This document shows positions 22,053 to 31,431 of a DNA stretch of 64,000 nt, in pieces. The translations under genes and the position numbers were made by a program. Origin of the DNA: JAWRCU01 sp033542235 (lineage in GTDB: Bacteria > Pseudomonadota > Alphaproteobacteria > Rhizobiales > Rhizobiaceae); contig NZ_JAWRCU010000003.1 in the NCBI RefSeq assembly GCF_033542235.1, positions 310,001 through 374,000 on the forward strand, read 5' to 3'. How positions within the stretch are numbered: position 1 is the first letter of the stretch; each line of letters begins with the position of its first letter. Below the pieces are notes generated by a model, which ran no database searches, had not been told where the DNA came from, and was given only the letters and a program-made list of their open reading frames with translations.

Positions 22053-23876
22053 ATGAACCTCCGCAATATCGCGATCATCGCGCATGTCGACCATGGCAAG
22101 ACCACCCTGGTCGACGCGCTCCTCAAGCAATCCGGCGCCGTGCGCGAGAACCAGCGCGTCGCCGAACGCGCGCTCGATTCCAACGACCTGGAAAAGGAGC
22201 GCGGCATCACCATCCTCGCCAAGGCGACCTCCGTCGTTTGGAAGGACACACGTATCAACATCGTCGACACGCCCGGCCACGCCGATTTCGGCGGCGAGGT
22301 GGAACGCATATTGAACATGGTCGACGGAGCGATCGTGCTCGTCGACGCGGCCGAGGGGCCGATGCCGCAGACAAAGTTCGTCGTCGGCAAGGCGCTTAAG
22401 GTAGGCCTGCGTCCGATCGTCGCCATCAACAAGATCGACCGGCCGGATGCTCGTCATATCGAGGTCGTCAACGAGGTGTTCGACCTTTTTGCCGCTCTCG
22501 ACGCGACCGACGAGCAGCTCGACTTTCCGATCCTTTACGGCTCCGGCCGCGACGGCTGGTTGGCCGCCAATCCCGAAGGTCCGAAGGATGAGGGCCTCGC
22601 ACCGCTCTTCGATCTCGTGTTGCAGCACGTGCCCGCGCCCAAGGTCGGCTCCGGGCCGTTCCGCATGATCGGCACGATCCTCGAGGCCAATCCCTTTCTC
22701 GGCCGCATCATCACCGGCCGCATCGATTCTGGTTCGGTTCGGCCGAACCAGGCCGTGAAGGTGCTTTCGCACAAGGGCGACCTCATCGAGCAGGGCCGGA
22801 TCTCGAAGATCCTCGCCTTCCGCGGCCTGGAGCGGCAGCCGATCGAGGACGCTGGCGCCGGCGACATCGTCGCGATCGCCGGGCTCACCAAAGGCACGGT
22901 CGCCGATACCTTCTGCGATCCGGCCGTCACCGAGCCGCTGCCGGCGCAGCCGATCGATCCGCCGACCGTGACCATGTCCTTCCTCGTGAACGATTCGCCG
23001 CTCGCCGGCACCGAGGGTGACAAGGTGACGAGCCGCGTCATCCGCGACCGGCTGCTGCGCGAGGCGGAGGGCAATGTCGCGCTGCGCATCGAGGAGTCGC
23101 CGGAAAAGGACTCCTTTTACGTCTCCGGGCGCGGCGAGCTGCAGCTGGCCGTGCTGATCGAGACCATGCGCCGCGAGGGCTTCGAGGTCGCCGTGTCGCG
23201 GCCGCGCGTCGTCATGCAGAAGGACGAAAGCGGCCAGCTGCTGGAGCCGGTCGAAGAGGTCGTCATCGACGTCGACGAGGAGCATGCTGGCATCGTCGTG
23301 CAGAAGATGTCGGAGCGTAAGGGCGAGATGGTCGAGCTTCGCCCCTCCGGCGGCAATCGCCAGCGCCTCGTCTTCCACGCTCCGACGCGCGGGCTGATCG
23401 GCTACCAGTCGGAGCTCCTTACCGACACACGCGGCACGGCCGTGATGAACCGACTGTTCCACGCCTACGAGCCGTTCAAGGGCGAAATTCCCGGCCGCAT
23501 CAACGGCGTGCTGATCGCCAACGAGGCTGGCGAGGCGGTCGCCTATGCCTTGTGGAACCTCGAGGACCGCGGGCCGATGGTGATCGACCCCGGCGTCAAG
23601 GTCTATGCCGGCATGATCATCGGCATCCACACGCGCGACAACGACCTGGAAGTGAACGTCTTGAAGGGCAAGAAGCTCACCAACATCCGTGCCGCCGGCA
23701 AGGACGAGGCCGTGCGTCTCACCCCGCCCGTGCGCATGACGCTTGAGCGCGCGCTCGCCTGGATCCAGGATGACGAGCTGGTCGAGGTGACGCCGAAGTC
23801 GATCCGGCTGCGCAAGCTCTATCTCGATCCGCACGAGCGGAAGCGGTTCGAGAAGCAGCGCGCCGGGGCGGCCTGA
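22053..23876 (+). CDS. typA: translational GTPase TypA/BipA
   Basis: This 607-residue ribosome-associated GTPase supports 50S assembly and growth under stress and cold. G1 is AHVDHGKTTLVDALL, G2/G3 includes ERGITILAKATSV and DTPGHADFGGEVERIL, and G4 is NKIDRPDAR. EF-G-like domains III and V and the TypA-specific C-terminus (GYQSELLTDTRGTAVMNRLF) follow. The frame is open 12 codons earlier, but ATG 22053 is the family start and has GAGAAAG upstream. It is a single-gene unit divergent from the adenylate cyclase gene. Confidence 0.96.
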   Translation: MNLRNIAIIAHVDHGKTTLVDALLKQSGAVRENQRVAERALDSNDLEKERGITILAKATSVVWKDTRINIVDTPGHADFGGEVERILNMVDGAIVLVDAAEGPMPQTKFVVGKALKVGLRPIVAINKIDRPDARHIEVVNEVFDLFAALDATDEQLDFPILYGSGRDGWLAANPEGPKDEGLAPLFDLVLQHVPAPKVGSGPFRMIGTILEANPFLGRIITGRIDSGSVRPNQAVKVLSHKGDLIEQGRISKILAFRGLERQPIEDAGAGDIVAIAGLTKGTVADTFCDPAVTEPLPAQPIDPPTVTMSFLVNDSPLAGTEGDKVTSRVIRDRLLREAEGNVALRIEESPEKDSFYVSGRGELQLAVLIETMRREGFEVAVSRPRVVMQKDESGQLLEPVEEVVIDVDEEHAGIVVQKMSERKGEMVELRPSGGNRQRLVFHAPTRGLIGYQSELLTDTRGTAVMNRLFHAYEPFKGEIPGRINGVLIANEAGEAVAYALWNLEDRGPMVIDPGVKVYAGMIIGIHTRDNDLEVNVLKGKKLTNIRAAGKDEAVRLTPPVRMTLERALAWIQDDELVEVTPKSIRLRKLYLDPHERKRFEKQRAGAA

Positions 23877-23905
23877 TTGGCCGAACGGCCGGCGTTCACC
23901 CCTTT

Positions 23906-24370
23906 TCAACCGCGTGTCAGATTGTCCAGCCAGAGCCAGGTGAGCATTCTACTGGTACCCACATACGCCTCCGCCTGAGCGTGATTGAGCTGCCGGTTCT
24001 TCGGCGTGGGTCCCGGCTGGATGCCGTTCTGCCTCAGCCTCATCAGCACGGGATCGAGTGTTTCCACAATCCTTCTCGCCGGCCCGTCCGGGCCGGCATA
24101 GACCGTAATGAACTTTCCGGCCTGCGGGCCCGAATTGAAGCTTTCATAGCAGCCGGGCAGAACCACTTTGTGATGGGTGTGCAAGAGACGCAGTGTCGGA
24201 AGTATGACACTCGCCAGTTGCTCATGGTGCTGCGTTGATACGGTAACATGCAGCTTGTAGCCACTGCGATGCGGCGTCTTCACCAGAGTTTCGGCGAACG
24301 GTAGAAACACCTCATATTCATTATCCGGCTGCCCGTAGAGATGATGAGTGATTATCGGCGCCCTCGCCAT
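23906..24370 (-). CDS. small protein with OspF/SpvC (phosphothreonine lyase)-like active-site pattern
   Basis: A 154-residue protein I cannot place in a named family. It contains YKLHVTV (Lys39, His41), HHKVV (Lys68) and AGKFITVY (Lys86, Tyr91). In the phosphothreonine lyases OspF/SpvC and in the lyase domain of LanL/LanKC lanthipeptide synthetases the catalytic set is K-x-H, then a Lys about 30 residues on, then a Tyr about 22 residues after that; the spacing here is 27 and 23. GKFITVY is also how the N-terminal domain of LanKC proteins often reads. There is no kinase or cyclase domain and no signal peptide. GAGG sits upstream of ATG 24370. The function is therefore a hypothesis: beta-elimination or binding of a phospho-residue. 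Confidence 0.5.
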   Translation of the reverse strand: MARAPIITHHLYGQPDNEYEVFLPFAETLVKTPHRSGYKLHVTVSTQHHEQLASVILPTLRLLHTHHKVVLPGCYESFNSGPQAGKFITVYAGPDGPARRIVETLDPVLMRLRQNGIQPGPTPKNRQLNHAQAEAYVGTSRMLTWLWLDNLTRG

Positions 24371-24561
24371 TAAAGTTGCCTCACCTGGAAACGGTCCGCA
24401 GACGCCGGTCAGTCTGGCGCGCCTGGACCGGGCCAGCTCTTTCCCTGCTCAGGACCGCATCAGAGCTAAGCAGATGTCTGCGCTAGGCCGAGGGATATCG
24501 GCCCAGCGTTTCGGGATTGTAGCGCCGCGCCAGCACTTCCGTTTCCGCGCAGTAACCGACT

Positions 24562-24978
24562 TTAATTGAGCAGCCCGCTTTCGACTCCAGCCTCGCGTGC
24601 CGCCTGGTCGAGACGCCGGTCGAGCGTAGCCAATGGCAGGCGCCGCCGCTGGGCGAGTTCCAGATAGGCCGCATCGTAGACTGTCAGGGCATAGCGATCT
24701 GCTAGAGATAATGTCGCCTGCCACGCATGCAGGTTTGTCTCCTGATCTATCTCGATCGGCAAACGGGCAAGCCGAGCCAATGCCTCATCTCGGAACTCGA
24801 GGCTCATCCGACTTCGACGAACCGCCATTCGAAGGCCGTTCGCAACTTCCAGCCGCCACAAACCAGGAGCGAATGCACCCGACGACGCTATGCGATCGAA
24901 GATTGCATCGATCGTGGGTGTGGCTTCATCATCGAAAACCCATGCAAGCGAGATGGAAGCATCGAGGATGATACTCAC
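24562..24978 (-). CDS. PIN-domain toxin, VapC-like
   Basis: A 138-residue PIN ribonuclease. The four acidic metal ligands are visible: Asp6 (ILDAS), Glu44 (WRLEVANGL), Asp102 (VYDAAYLELA) and Asp120 (ATLDRRL). VapC toxins cut tRNA or rRNA and are held inactive by the partner antitoxin. Its start overlaps the antitoxin stop by four bases (ATGA), the usual coupling of such pairs. All catalytic residues are intact, so the pair is likely functional. Confidence 0.93.
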   Translation of the reverse strand: MSIILDASISLAWVFDDEATPTIDAIFDRIASSGAFAPGLWRLEVANGLRMAVRRSRMSLEFRDEALARLARLPIEIDQETNLHAWQATLSLADRYALTVYDAAYLELAQRRRLPLATLDRRLDQAAREAGVESGLLN

Positions 24979-25220
24979 TTGCGGCCTTCCTCGATCAACT
25001 CCTTGATCGAGATGCCACCCAAAGTCACTCCTTTCCGCATTGCCTTGATCTCCTCCACCGCCTTCCTGGCGTCGCTTCTGTCGACGGCGGCCTCGGCAGG
25101 GCCGACCAGCCGCGCGACAGGCTTGCCGTGGCGTGTGATGATGATCTCCTCGCCCTGCTCGACGAGATCCAGCAGCGACCCGAGGGTGTTCTTGGCTTCA
25201 AAAGCTCCTACGCTACGCAT
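24975..25220 (-). CDS. Phd/YefM-type antitoxin of the PIN toxin
   Basis: An 81-residue antitoxin beginning MRSVGAFEAKNTLGSLLDLV, with EEIIITRHGKPVARLVG completing the Phd/YefM DNA-binding fold; the rest (residues 45-81) should wrap the toxin. An earlier in-frame ATG at 25232 lacks a ribosome binding site, whereas ATG 25220 has GAGGA six bases upstream. The 14-bp palindrome 13 bases upstream is the expected autoregulatory operator. Confidence 0.92.
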   Translation of the reverse strand: MRSVGAFEAKNTLGSLLDLVEQGEEIIITRHGKPVARLVGPAEAAVDRSDARKAVEEIKAMRKGVTLGGISIKELIEEGRK

Positions 25221-25232
25221 GGAATTCCTCAT

Positions 25233-25246
25233 TTAAGCTAGCTTAA
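25233..25246. promoter_or_regulatory. operator palindrome of the toxin-antitoxin operon
   Basis: TTAAGCTAGCTTAA is a perfect 14-bp palindrome just before the antitoxin gene. The motif continues as AAGCTAG on its far side, giving a second overlapping half-site. Phd-type antitoxins bind short palindromes like this to repress their own operon. Confidence 0.75.
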
Positions 25247-25359
25247 GCTAGTCATAACTTCTTTATTGGTCAACACGCTGTCGTTCTGCGCAAGCGGCGC
25301 CCTATCCACTTTCACGTCCGTTTCGGTATGATCCCCTACGAATTGTTGCGGAGTTCACG

Positions 25360-25974
25360 ATGTCGCTCACCTCCCTGCTCATCTTCGCCGGCGCGCTGAT
25401 CGTCGCGGCCGGCTCACCGGGCCCGTCGATCGCCGCGCTCGTTGCGAGGATCATCTCCAGAGGCTGGCGCGATGTGCTGCCGTTCCTGGCCGCCATGTGG
25501 GTCGGCGAGGGCATCTGGCTGTCGCTCGCGGTGTTCGGCCTCGCTTTCGTGGCCCAGACCTTCCATTATGCCTTCGTCGTCGTGAAATGGATCGGCGTCG
25601 CCTATCTCGCCTGGCTCGCCTGGAAGATGTGGACCGCGCCGGTCGCCGTGCGCGAAGGCGAGTTGCCGAAGAACGATTCGGCGGCAAAGCTCTTCTTCGC
25701 CGGCATGGCGGTCACGCTCGGCAATCCGAAGATCATGATGTTCTATCTGGCGCTGCTGCCCACCATCATCGATCTCAACTCGGTCACGGTCCTCGGCTGG
25801 GCCGAGCTTACGATCACAATGGTTCTGGTTTTGATTACCGTCGACGTCGCCTGGGCGGCCGCGGCGTCGCAGGCACGCCGCCTGCTGCGGAGCGCGCCGG
25901 CCATGAAGATCGCCAACCGCATCAGCGCCGGCACAATGGCAGGCGCGGCTGCGGCGATTGCGGCGCGAAGCTGA
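25360..25974 (+). CDS. LysE/RhtB-family exporter
   Basis: A 204-residue inner-membrane protein with about six hydrophobic helices. The family start is visible as LLIFAGALIVAAGSPGPSIAAL (the conserved PGP), with GVAYLAWLAWKMW and the central GNPKIMMFYLALLP motif. LysE/RhtB proteins export amino acids or similar small molecules; the substrate is unknown. TGCGGAG precedes ATG 25360. No regulator gene lies beside it; the nearest neighbour is the toxin-antitoxin operon. Confidence 0.93.
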   Translation: MSLTSLLIFAGALIVAAGSPGPSIAALVARIISRGWRDVLPFLAAMWVGEGIWLSLAVFGLAFVAQTFHYAFVVVKWIGVAYLAWLAWKMWTAPVAVREGELPKNDSAAKLFFAGMAVTLGNPKIMMFYLALLPTIIDLNSVTVLGWAELTITMVLVLITVDVAWAAAASQARRLLRSAPAMKIANRISAGTMAGAAAAIAARS

Positions 25975-26049
25975 CCTTCGTCCTGCAGGTCCAAGTCTAA
26001 TCGGTCGCGCCGAGGCGACTCTCTAGCTGCAGCCGGGCGCGGCGCCGGT

Positions 26050-26189
26050 GACCCCCTCCCCCTTGTGGGGAGGGATTGAGGGTGGGGGTCCCTCGCGATT
26101 GCCCTGCAATGTTAGCCGAAGCCCCTTTCGGCTTTGGTTGGTGCCTCGAACCCCCACCCTGTATCCCTCTCCACAACGGGGAGGGGGTC
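26050..26189. repeat. 140-bp GC-rich palindromic element
   Basis: Left arm 26050-26090 (GACCCCCTCCCCC, then TTGTGGGGAGGGAT, then GGGTGGGGGT) is mirrored by the right arm 26150-26189 (ACCCCCACCCT, ATCCCTCTCCACAA, GGGGAGGGGGTC). The loop holds GCCGAAGCCCCTTTCGGC. It shares the CTCCCC/GGGGAG inner hairpins with the elements at 12071 and 59492 but not their TTGGCGCTG ends, so it is a related subtype. It lies between the LysE gene and the glutamate dehydrogenase gene. Confidence 0.8.
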
Positions 26190-26315
26190 GTCGGCGTCGC
26201 GCCTTCCATGATCTCGGCGAGTGCGACGTTGCCTGGATCGAGATGAGAAACCTCACGCGGCTATCATCTTCACGCCGCATTTTCGCTGCCAGACAGGGCA
26301 TGTCGCTAAACACGC

Positions 26316-26363
26316 GTCGTCTGATACGATTTGGTACGAGTCGTCTGATACGATCTGGTGCGA
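26316..26363. repeat. 24-bp tandem duplication before the glutamate dehydrogenase gene
   Basis: Two adjoining copies (26316-26339 and 26340-26363) of a 24-bp unit built on GTCGTCTGATACGAT and TGGTRCGA differ at two positions only. The second copy ends 31 bases before the ATG and 20 before the ribosome binding site. It could be a tandem operator or a duplicated promoter; GATACGAT in each copy resembles a -10 hexamer. Confidence 0.8.
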
Positions 26364-26394
26364 TGAGTCGAAAAGCAAAGGGTGGGAGGAACCC

Positions 26395-29300
26395 ATGGCG
26401 GTAAGGACCAAAGCCGAGGCGGCCAAGCGAGTGCCCGCGGTCCATGACGACATGCGGCATCTCCGCGAGATGCTTCTCGCGCGTGCGCCGCAGGAGGACC
26501 TCGCCGGCTACCGCCCTGCCGATCTCGATCGGGCCGTGGCGATCGCGCACGAGGTCCTTGCGACCCATAGGCGCGGCGCCTGCCTCATCGATATCCGAAC
26601 CGAGCCGGGCATCGAGGCCTCCGGCCGGGCGGTGTCGCTGATTACGATCGTCAACGACAACATGCCTTTCCTGTTCGATTCCGTGCTTGGCGAGATCACC
26701 GAGAGCGCTGGCCAGCCGACACTCGTCACGCATCCCGTGGTCCGGGTTCTTCACGGCAAGTCGGGTGTCGCCGAGATCGTTGCCGAGGGCAAGAAACAGG
26801 AAAAGTCGGCCGACCGCGTCAGCGTCATCCAGATTCATGTCCCCAGGCTTTCAGAGGAACGTGCGCAAGGCCTGAAGACAAGCCTCGCGAAGGTGCTTGG
26901 CCAGGTGCGGGCGGCGGTCGAGGACTGGAAGCCGATGTTGGCGAGGCTCGATCGCGCCATCTCCGAATTCCGCTATGCGCCGGTGCCGCTCGACAGGGAG
27001 GATGTCACTGAGGCAATCGCCTTCCTGGAATGGCTGCGCGACGACAATTTCGTCTTCCTCGGCATGCGCGAGTTCCGCTACACGGGCGGTCAGGCGGACG
27101 GCTTCCTGGAGCGCACTGACGAGCCCGGGCTCGGCATACTTGCCGATCCTGACGTTCTGGTCCTGAGGCGGGGTAGCGAAGCGGTGTCGACGACCCCGGA
27201 GATCCGCGCGTTCCTGCATGGGCCCGAGCCGCTGATCGTCACCAAGGCCAATGCCAAGTCGATCGTGCACAGGCGCATCTATCTCGACTACATCGGCGTC
27301 AAGACCTACGACAAGAAGGGTCGGCTCGCCGGCGAGCTGCGCATCGTGGGCCTGTTCACCTCGACCGCCTATACCCGCTCGGTGATGAAAATTCCGTACC
27401 TGCGCTCAAAGGTTCAGGAAGTGATCGCCAAATCGGGCTTCAGCCCAAGCGACCACTCCGGCAAGGCGCTGACCAACGTGCTGGAATCCTACCCACGCGA
27501 CGAGCTTTTCCAGGTCACAGTGCCGGTGCTGCGCAAGCATGCCGAGGCGATCCTGGCGCTCACCGAGCGGCCGCGTGTGCGCGCGCTCTACAGGATCGAT
27601 CAGTTCGACCGCTTCGTCTCGGTGCTCGTCTTCGTGCCGCGCGACCGGTACGACAGTCAGGTGCGCGAAAAGATCGGAGATTATCTGAAGAAGGTCTTCA
27701 ACGGCCGCGTTTCGGCCTTCTATCCGGCCTTTCCTGAAGGCAGCCTGGCCCGCGTCCACTTCATCATCGGGCGCTCCGGCGGCAAGACGCCGAAGATCGA
27801 GCAGGCCGAGATCGAGGCTGCCGTCCGCGATATCGTGCGTACTTGGGAAGATGCGCTTGCCGAGGCCGCCTCGAGCGGCAACATCGATGCGAAGCTCACC
27901 GGCATCGCCTCGCGCTTCCCGGAAAGTTACCGCGGCAGCTTCACGGCGGCCGAAGCGCTCGCCGACGCGGCCCATGTGGCGAAGCTCGACCCCGAAAACG
28001 CGATCGCCATCGAATATTATCGACACGTCGACCAGGGTCCGTCGCAGGCAGCACTGAAAATCTATCATTTCGCAACGCCGGTAGCGCTGTCCCGCCGCGT
28101 GCCGGTGCTCGAGAACATGGGTTTCCGTGTCATCAGCGAGCGCACCTTCGAGGTGGCCGACTCATTGGGCGACAGCTGCTTCATCCACGACATGGAGCTG
28201 GAAAACGCCTTCGGCCACTCGGTCGACCTCGGCCGGAGCGGCAAGCTTTTCGAGGACGTATTCCTCTCGGTCTGGCACGGAACCGCCGGCAATGACGGCT
28301 ATAATGCGCTCTCCCAGACTGCGGGCCTTTGGTCGCGCGAGATCGGCATCCTGCGCGCCTACGGCCATTATCTGCAGCAGGCCGGCATCCCGCAAAGCCA
28401 GGGCTTCATCGCCGCCGCCCTCAACCGATATCCCGAGATCGCGCGTGCGCTGTTCTCGCTGTTTGCCGCGCGCTTCGATCCCGCCCGGCAGTCGGACGCG
28501 GAGGTGACGTCCAAACATCTCAAGGCCAAGATCAGGGATGCGCTGGACGAGGTGCCGAATATCGACGACGACACCATAATACGCCGCTATCTGAACCTCA
28601 TCGAATCCTCGGTTCGCACCAACCACTTCGCGGCAGGCACCTATTCCGGCGACATTTCGCTGGCCATCAAGCTCGATTCCAAGCACCTTGACGGGCTGCC
28701 GGAGCCACGCCCCTGGCGCGAGATCTTCGTGTACGGCTCGGAGGTCGAGGGCGTGCATCTGCGCTTCGGCCCGGTCGCGCGCGGCGGACTGCGCTGGTCG
28801 GACCGTGCCCAGGATTACCGCACCGAGGTGCTGGGACTGGTTAAGGCGCAGCAGGTGAAGAACGCCGTCATCGTGCCGGTCGGCGCCAAGGGTGGCTTTT
28901 ACCCGAAGAAGCTGCCTATGGGCGCTGGCCGCGACGCGATCTTCGAGGCCGGCACCAAGGCTTACGTCAACTTCGTCTCCAGCCTGCTCTCGATCACCGA
29001 CAACATAGAGGGCACCGAGGTCGTGCCGCCGAAGGACGTAGTGCGCTATGACGGCGACGACCCCTATTTCGTCGTCGCCGCCGACAAGGGTACCGCTACC
29101 TTCTCCGATACGGCCAATGCCATCAGCCAGAAGTTCGACTTCTGGCTCGACGATGCCTTCGCGTCGGGCGGTTCCGCCGGCTACGACCACAAGAAGATGG
29201 GCATCACCGCGCGCGGCGCCTGGGAGGCGGTGAAGCGGCATTTCCGCGAGATGAACCGCGACATCCAGACGACGCCCTTCACCGTCGTGGGCGTCGGCGA

Positions 29301-31164
29301 CATGTCAGGAGACGTGTTCGGCAACGGCATGCTGCTTTCGCAAAAGACCCGGCTCATCGCCGCCTTCGACCACCGCGACATCTTCATCGATCCAGACCCC
29401 GATGCGGCCGTCTCGTTCGAAGAGCGCAAACGCCTCTTCGCGCTGCCGCGCTCGAGCTGGCAGGATTACGACAGGTCCAAGCTGTCGAAAGGCGGCGTCA
29501 TCGTCTCACGCAGCCAGAAGTCGGTGGCGCTGCCGCCGGAAGCGGCTCAGGCGATCGGCTTCGAGGGTACCGCCGCCTCCCCGGCCGAGATCATGAAGGC
29601 GATCCTCAAGGCTCCGGTCGACCTGCTTTGGTTCGGCGGCATCGGTACCTATGTGCGCGCCTCAACTGAAAGCGATGCCGAGGTCGGCGACCGCACCAAC
29701 GATGCTATCCGCGTCACTGCGAGCGAGCTCAGGGTGAAGGTGGTCGGCGAAGGCGCCAATCTCGGCGTCACCCAGCGCGCCCGCATCGAGTTCGGCCTCC
29801 TCGGCGGCGCCTGCAATTCGGACGCGATCGACAATTCCGGCGGCGTCAATTCCTCCGACGTCGAGGTCAATATCAAGATCGCCCTCTCGCCCGCGCTGCG
29901 CAGCGGCGTGCTCGCCAGGCCGACGCGCAACAAGCTGCTCGCCGAGATGACCGACGAGGTGGCGCATCTCGTGCTCGCCAACAATTATCAGCAGACCTTG
30001 GCGCTGTCGTTGGTCCGCAAGCGTGGCCTTGCTGAGCTTCCCTACCAGGCGCGCTTCATGGCGGCGCTCGAGCAGCGTGGCCAGCTCGACCGTGCGGTTG
30101 AAACCCTACCCAGCGCCCAGGCGCTTGCCGAGCGTGAGAAACGCGGCGAGCCGCTGACCCGCGCCGAACTGGGCGTGCTTCTCGCCTATGCGAAGATCGT
30201 GCTCTTCTCCGAGATCGTCGCCAGCGGCGTGCCCGACGAGCCGCATTTCGAGAGCGACCTGATTGAATATTTCCCGGCGAAGATGCGCAAGAAATACGCC
30301 GCCGAGATCGGCCGTCACAGGCTGCGGCGCGAGATCATCGCGCGCGTGGTCGCCAACGACCTCGTCAATCGCGGCGGTCCTGCTTTCGTGAGCCGGCTGC
30401 AGGACCTGACGGGACGAACCGCGGCGGATGTCGTGCGCGCCTTCACCATCGCCAGGGACGGCTACCGCCTCACCGAACTCTATTCCGAGATCGACGCGCT
30501 GGACGGTCGCATCGACGGCCAAGTGCAGCTCGACCTCTATGCCGCCGTCGGCCGCCTGATCAATGCCTCCACCGTCTGGTTCCTGAAGAACATCGAAGAC
30601 ACCCCGATCGGTGAGCGCATCGCCGCGTTGCGGCAGGCCCGGGATGCACTGGAGCCGAAGCTGCCAACGCTGCTGCCTGATTTCCTGCGCGGCAAGCTCG
30701 AGGACAGGACACATGGCTTCCTCGAGGCCGGCGCGCCGGCGAAGCTCGCCCACCGTTTGGCCCTGCTCGAGGTGGAGGAGCTCATTCCCGATATCGCCCT
30801 GGTCGCGCGCCGCGGCAATACGGACCTGACAAATGCTGCCAAGGCGTTCTTCGCGGTCACCGAATCCTTCCGCATCAGCCGTATCGAGGAGGCGGTCCGC
30901 TCGATCTCCGTTACCGACTATTACGACGGCCTTGCGCTGTCGCGAGCCGCCGACGTGATCGGCAGCGCGCGGCGCGGCATAGCTGTGTCGGCGCTTACGG
31001 CCAATGGCGCGGACGGCGATCCCGTTGCGAACTGGCTCGCTGCCGGCGGCGAGCGCATCGCTCAAACGCGCGAGCAGCTGATCGCGCTGACCGAAGGCGG
31101 CGAGCTCACTGTATCCCGGCTGTCGGTGGCGTCGGGGCTGATGAGCGACCTGACCGCGCGATAG
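26395..31164 (+). CDS. NAD-specific glutamate dehydrogenase, 180-kDa class
   Basis: A 1589-residue enzyme of the large bacterial NAD-GDH class, which deaminates glutamate to 2-oxoglutarate and ammonia to feed carbon skeletons into the TCA cycle. The long N-terminal half holds ACT-like regulatory regions (for example VRVLHGKSGVAEIV); the catalytic part lies at about 700-1200, with FGPVARGGLRWSDRAQDYRTE, the GAKGGFYPKKLP lysine region and a Rossmann segment (VVGEGANLGVTQRARIEF). The frame is open 58 codons upstream, but ATG 26395 with GGGAGGA at 26384-26390 is the clear start. Relatives are allosterically controlled by amino acids. The TAG stop opens a TAGAGCA repeat-like motif. Confidence 0.95.
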   Translation: MAVRTKAEAAKRVPAVHDDMRHLREMLLARAPQEDLAGYRPADLDRAVAIAHEVLATHRRGACLIDIRTEPGIEASGRAVSLITIVNDNMPFLFDSVLGEITESAGQPTLVTHPVVRVLHGKSGVAEIVAEGKKQEKSADRVSVIQIHVPRLSEERAQGLKTSLAKVLGQVRAAVEDWKPMLARLDRAISEFRYAPVPLDREDVTEAIAFLEWLRDDNFVFLGMREFRYTGGQADGFLERTDEPGLGILADPDVLVLRRGSEAVSTTPEIRAFLHGPEPLIVTKANAKSIVHRRIYLDYIGVKTYDKKGRLAGELRIVGLFTSTAYTRSVMKIPYLRSKVQEVIAKSGFSPSDHSGKALTNVLESYPRDELFQVTVPVLRKHAEAILALTERPRVRALYRIDQFDRFVSVLVFVPRDRYDSQVREKIGDYLKKVFNGRVSAFYPAFPEGSLARVHFIIGRSGGKTPKIEQAEIEAAVRDIVRTWEDALAEAASSGNIDAKLTGIASRFPESYRGSFTAAEALADAAHVAKLDPENAIAIEYYRHVDQGPSQAALKIYHFATPVALSRRVPVLENMGFRVISERTFEVADSLGDSCFIHDMELENAFGHSVDLGRSGKLFEDVFLSVWHGTAGNDGYNALSQTAGLWSREIGILRAYGHYLQQAGIPQSQGFIAAALNRYPEIARALFSLFAARFDPARQSDAEVTSKHLKAKIRDALDEVPNIDDDTIIRRYLNLIESSVRTNHFAAGTYSGDISLAIKLDSKHLDGLPEPRPWREIFVYGSEVEGVHLRFGPVARGGLRWSDRAQDYRTEVLGLVKAQQVKNAVIVPVGAKGGFYPKKLPMGAGRDAIFEAGTKAYVNFVSSLLSITDNIEGTEVVPPKDVVRYDGDDPYFVVAADKGTATFSDTANAISQKFDFWLDDAFASGGSAGYDHKKMGITARGAWEAVKRHFREMNRDIQTTPFTVVGVGDMSGDVFGNGMLLSQKTRLIAAFDHRDIFIDPDPDAAVSFEERKRLFALPRSSWQDYDRSKLSKGGVIVSRSQKSVALPPEAAQAIGFEGTAASPAEIMKAILKAPVDLLWFGGIGTYVRASTESDAEVGDRTNDAIRVTASELRVKVVGEGANLGVTQRARIEFGLLGGACNSDAIDNSGGVNSSDVEVNIKIALSPALRSGVLARPTRNKLLAEMTDEVAHLVLANNYQQTLALSLVRKRGLAELPYQARFMAALEQRGQLDRAVETLPSAQALAEREKRGEPLTRAELGVLLAYAKIVLFSEIVASGVPDEPHFESDLIEYFPAKMRKKYAAEIGRHRLRREIIARVVANDLVNRGGPAFVSRLQDLTGRTAADVVRAFTIARDGYRLTELYSEIDALDGRIDGQVQLDLYAAVGRLINASTVWFLKNIEDTPIGERIAALRQARDALEPKLPTLLPDFLRGKLEDRTHGFLEAGAPAKLAHRLALLEVEELIPDIALVARRGNTDLTNAAKAFFAVTESFRISRIEEAVRSISVTDYYDGLALSRAADVIGSARRGIAVSALTANGADGDPVANWLAAGGERIAQTREQLIALTEGGELTVSRLSVASGLMSDLTAR

Positions 31165-31311
31165 AGCATCGCATCCCCACAAACGTGGGAGGTACTTGCG
31201 CAGGCGTCTATGCAAATCAACGGCTGCTGCGTATCAGATCGACGGCAGCGCTACTTCGGCCCGACGGGCCGAGCTGGGTGACTGTGATTTGCAGCGGGCG
31301 CTACCGAAAGC

Positions 31312-31375
31312 GCATGGTCCCGATCCGAAGGTCAGCGGCATCAAGAAGTTGCAGACTTTTCGGACGAGATCATGC
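31312..31375. repeat. palindromic element, GCATGATCCCG type (diverged copy)
   Basis: GCATGGTCCCGATCCGAAGG at the left end is a close match to the elements at 9318 and 35323, and GATCATGC closes the right end. It lies 57 bases before the MFS transporter start, so its hairpin would be in that gene's leader. Confidence 0.65.
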
Positions 31376-31431
31376 GACCAAACAACGAGTTAGATTCTGC
31401 TGTGGCCCCGGCCGGCGAGGGGGAGAGATCG

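Noticed and set aside
21996..23909. A 637-codon minus-strand frame opposite typA
   Set aside because: TypA is unmistakable on the plus strand. The antisense product is a composition artefact rich in Arg, Asp, His and Gly with no recognisable motif.
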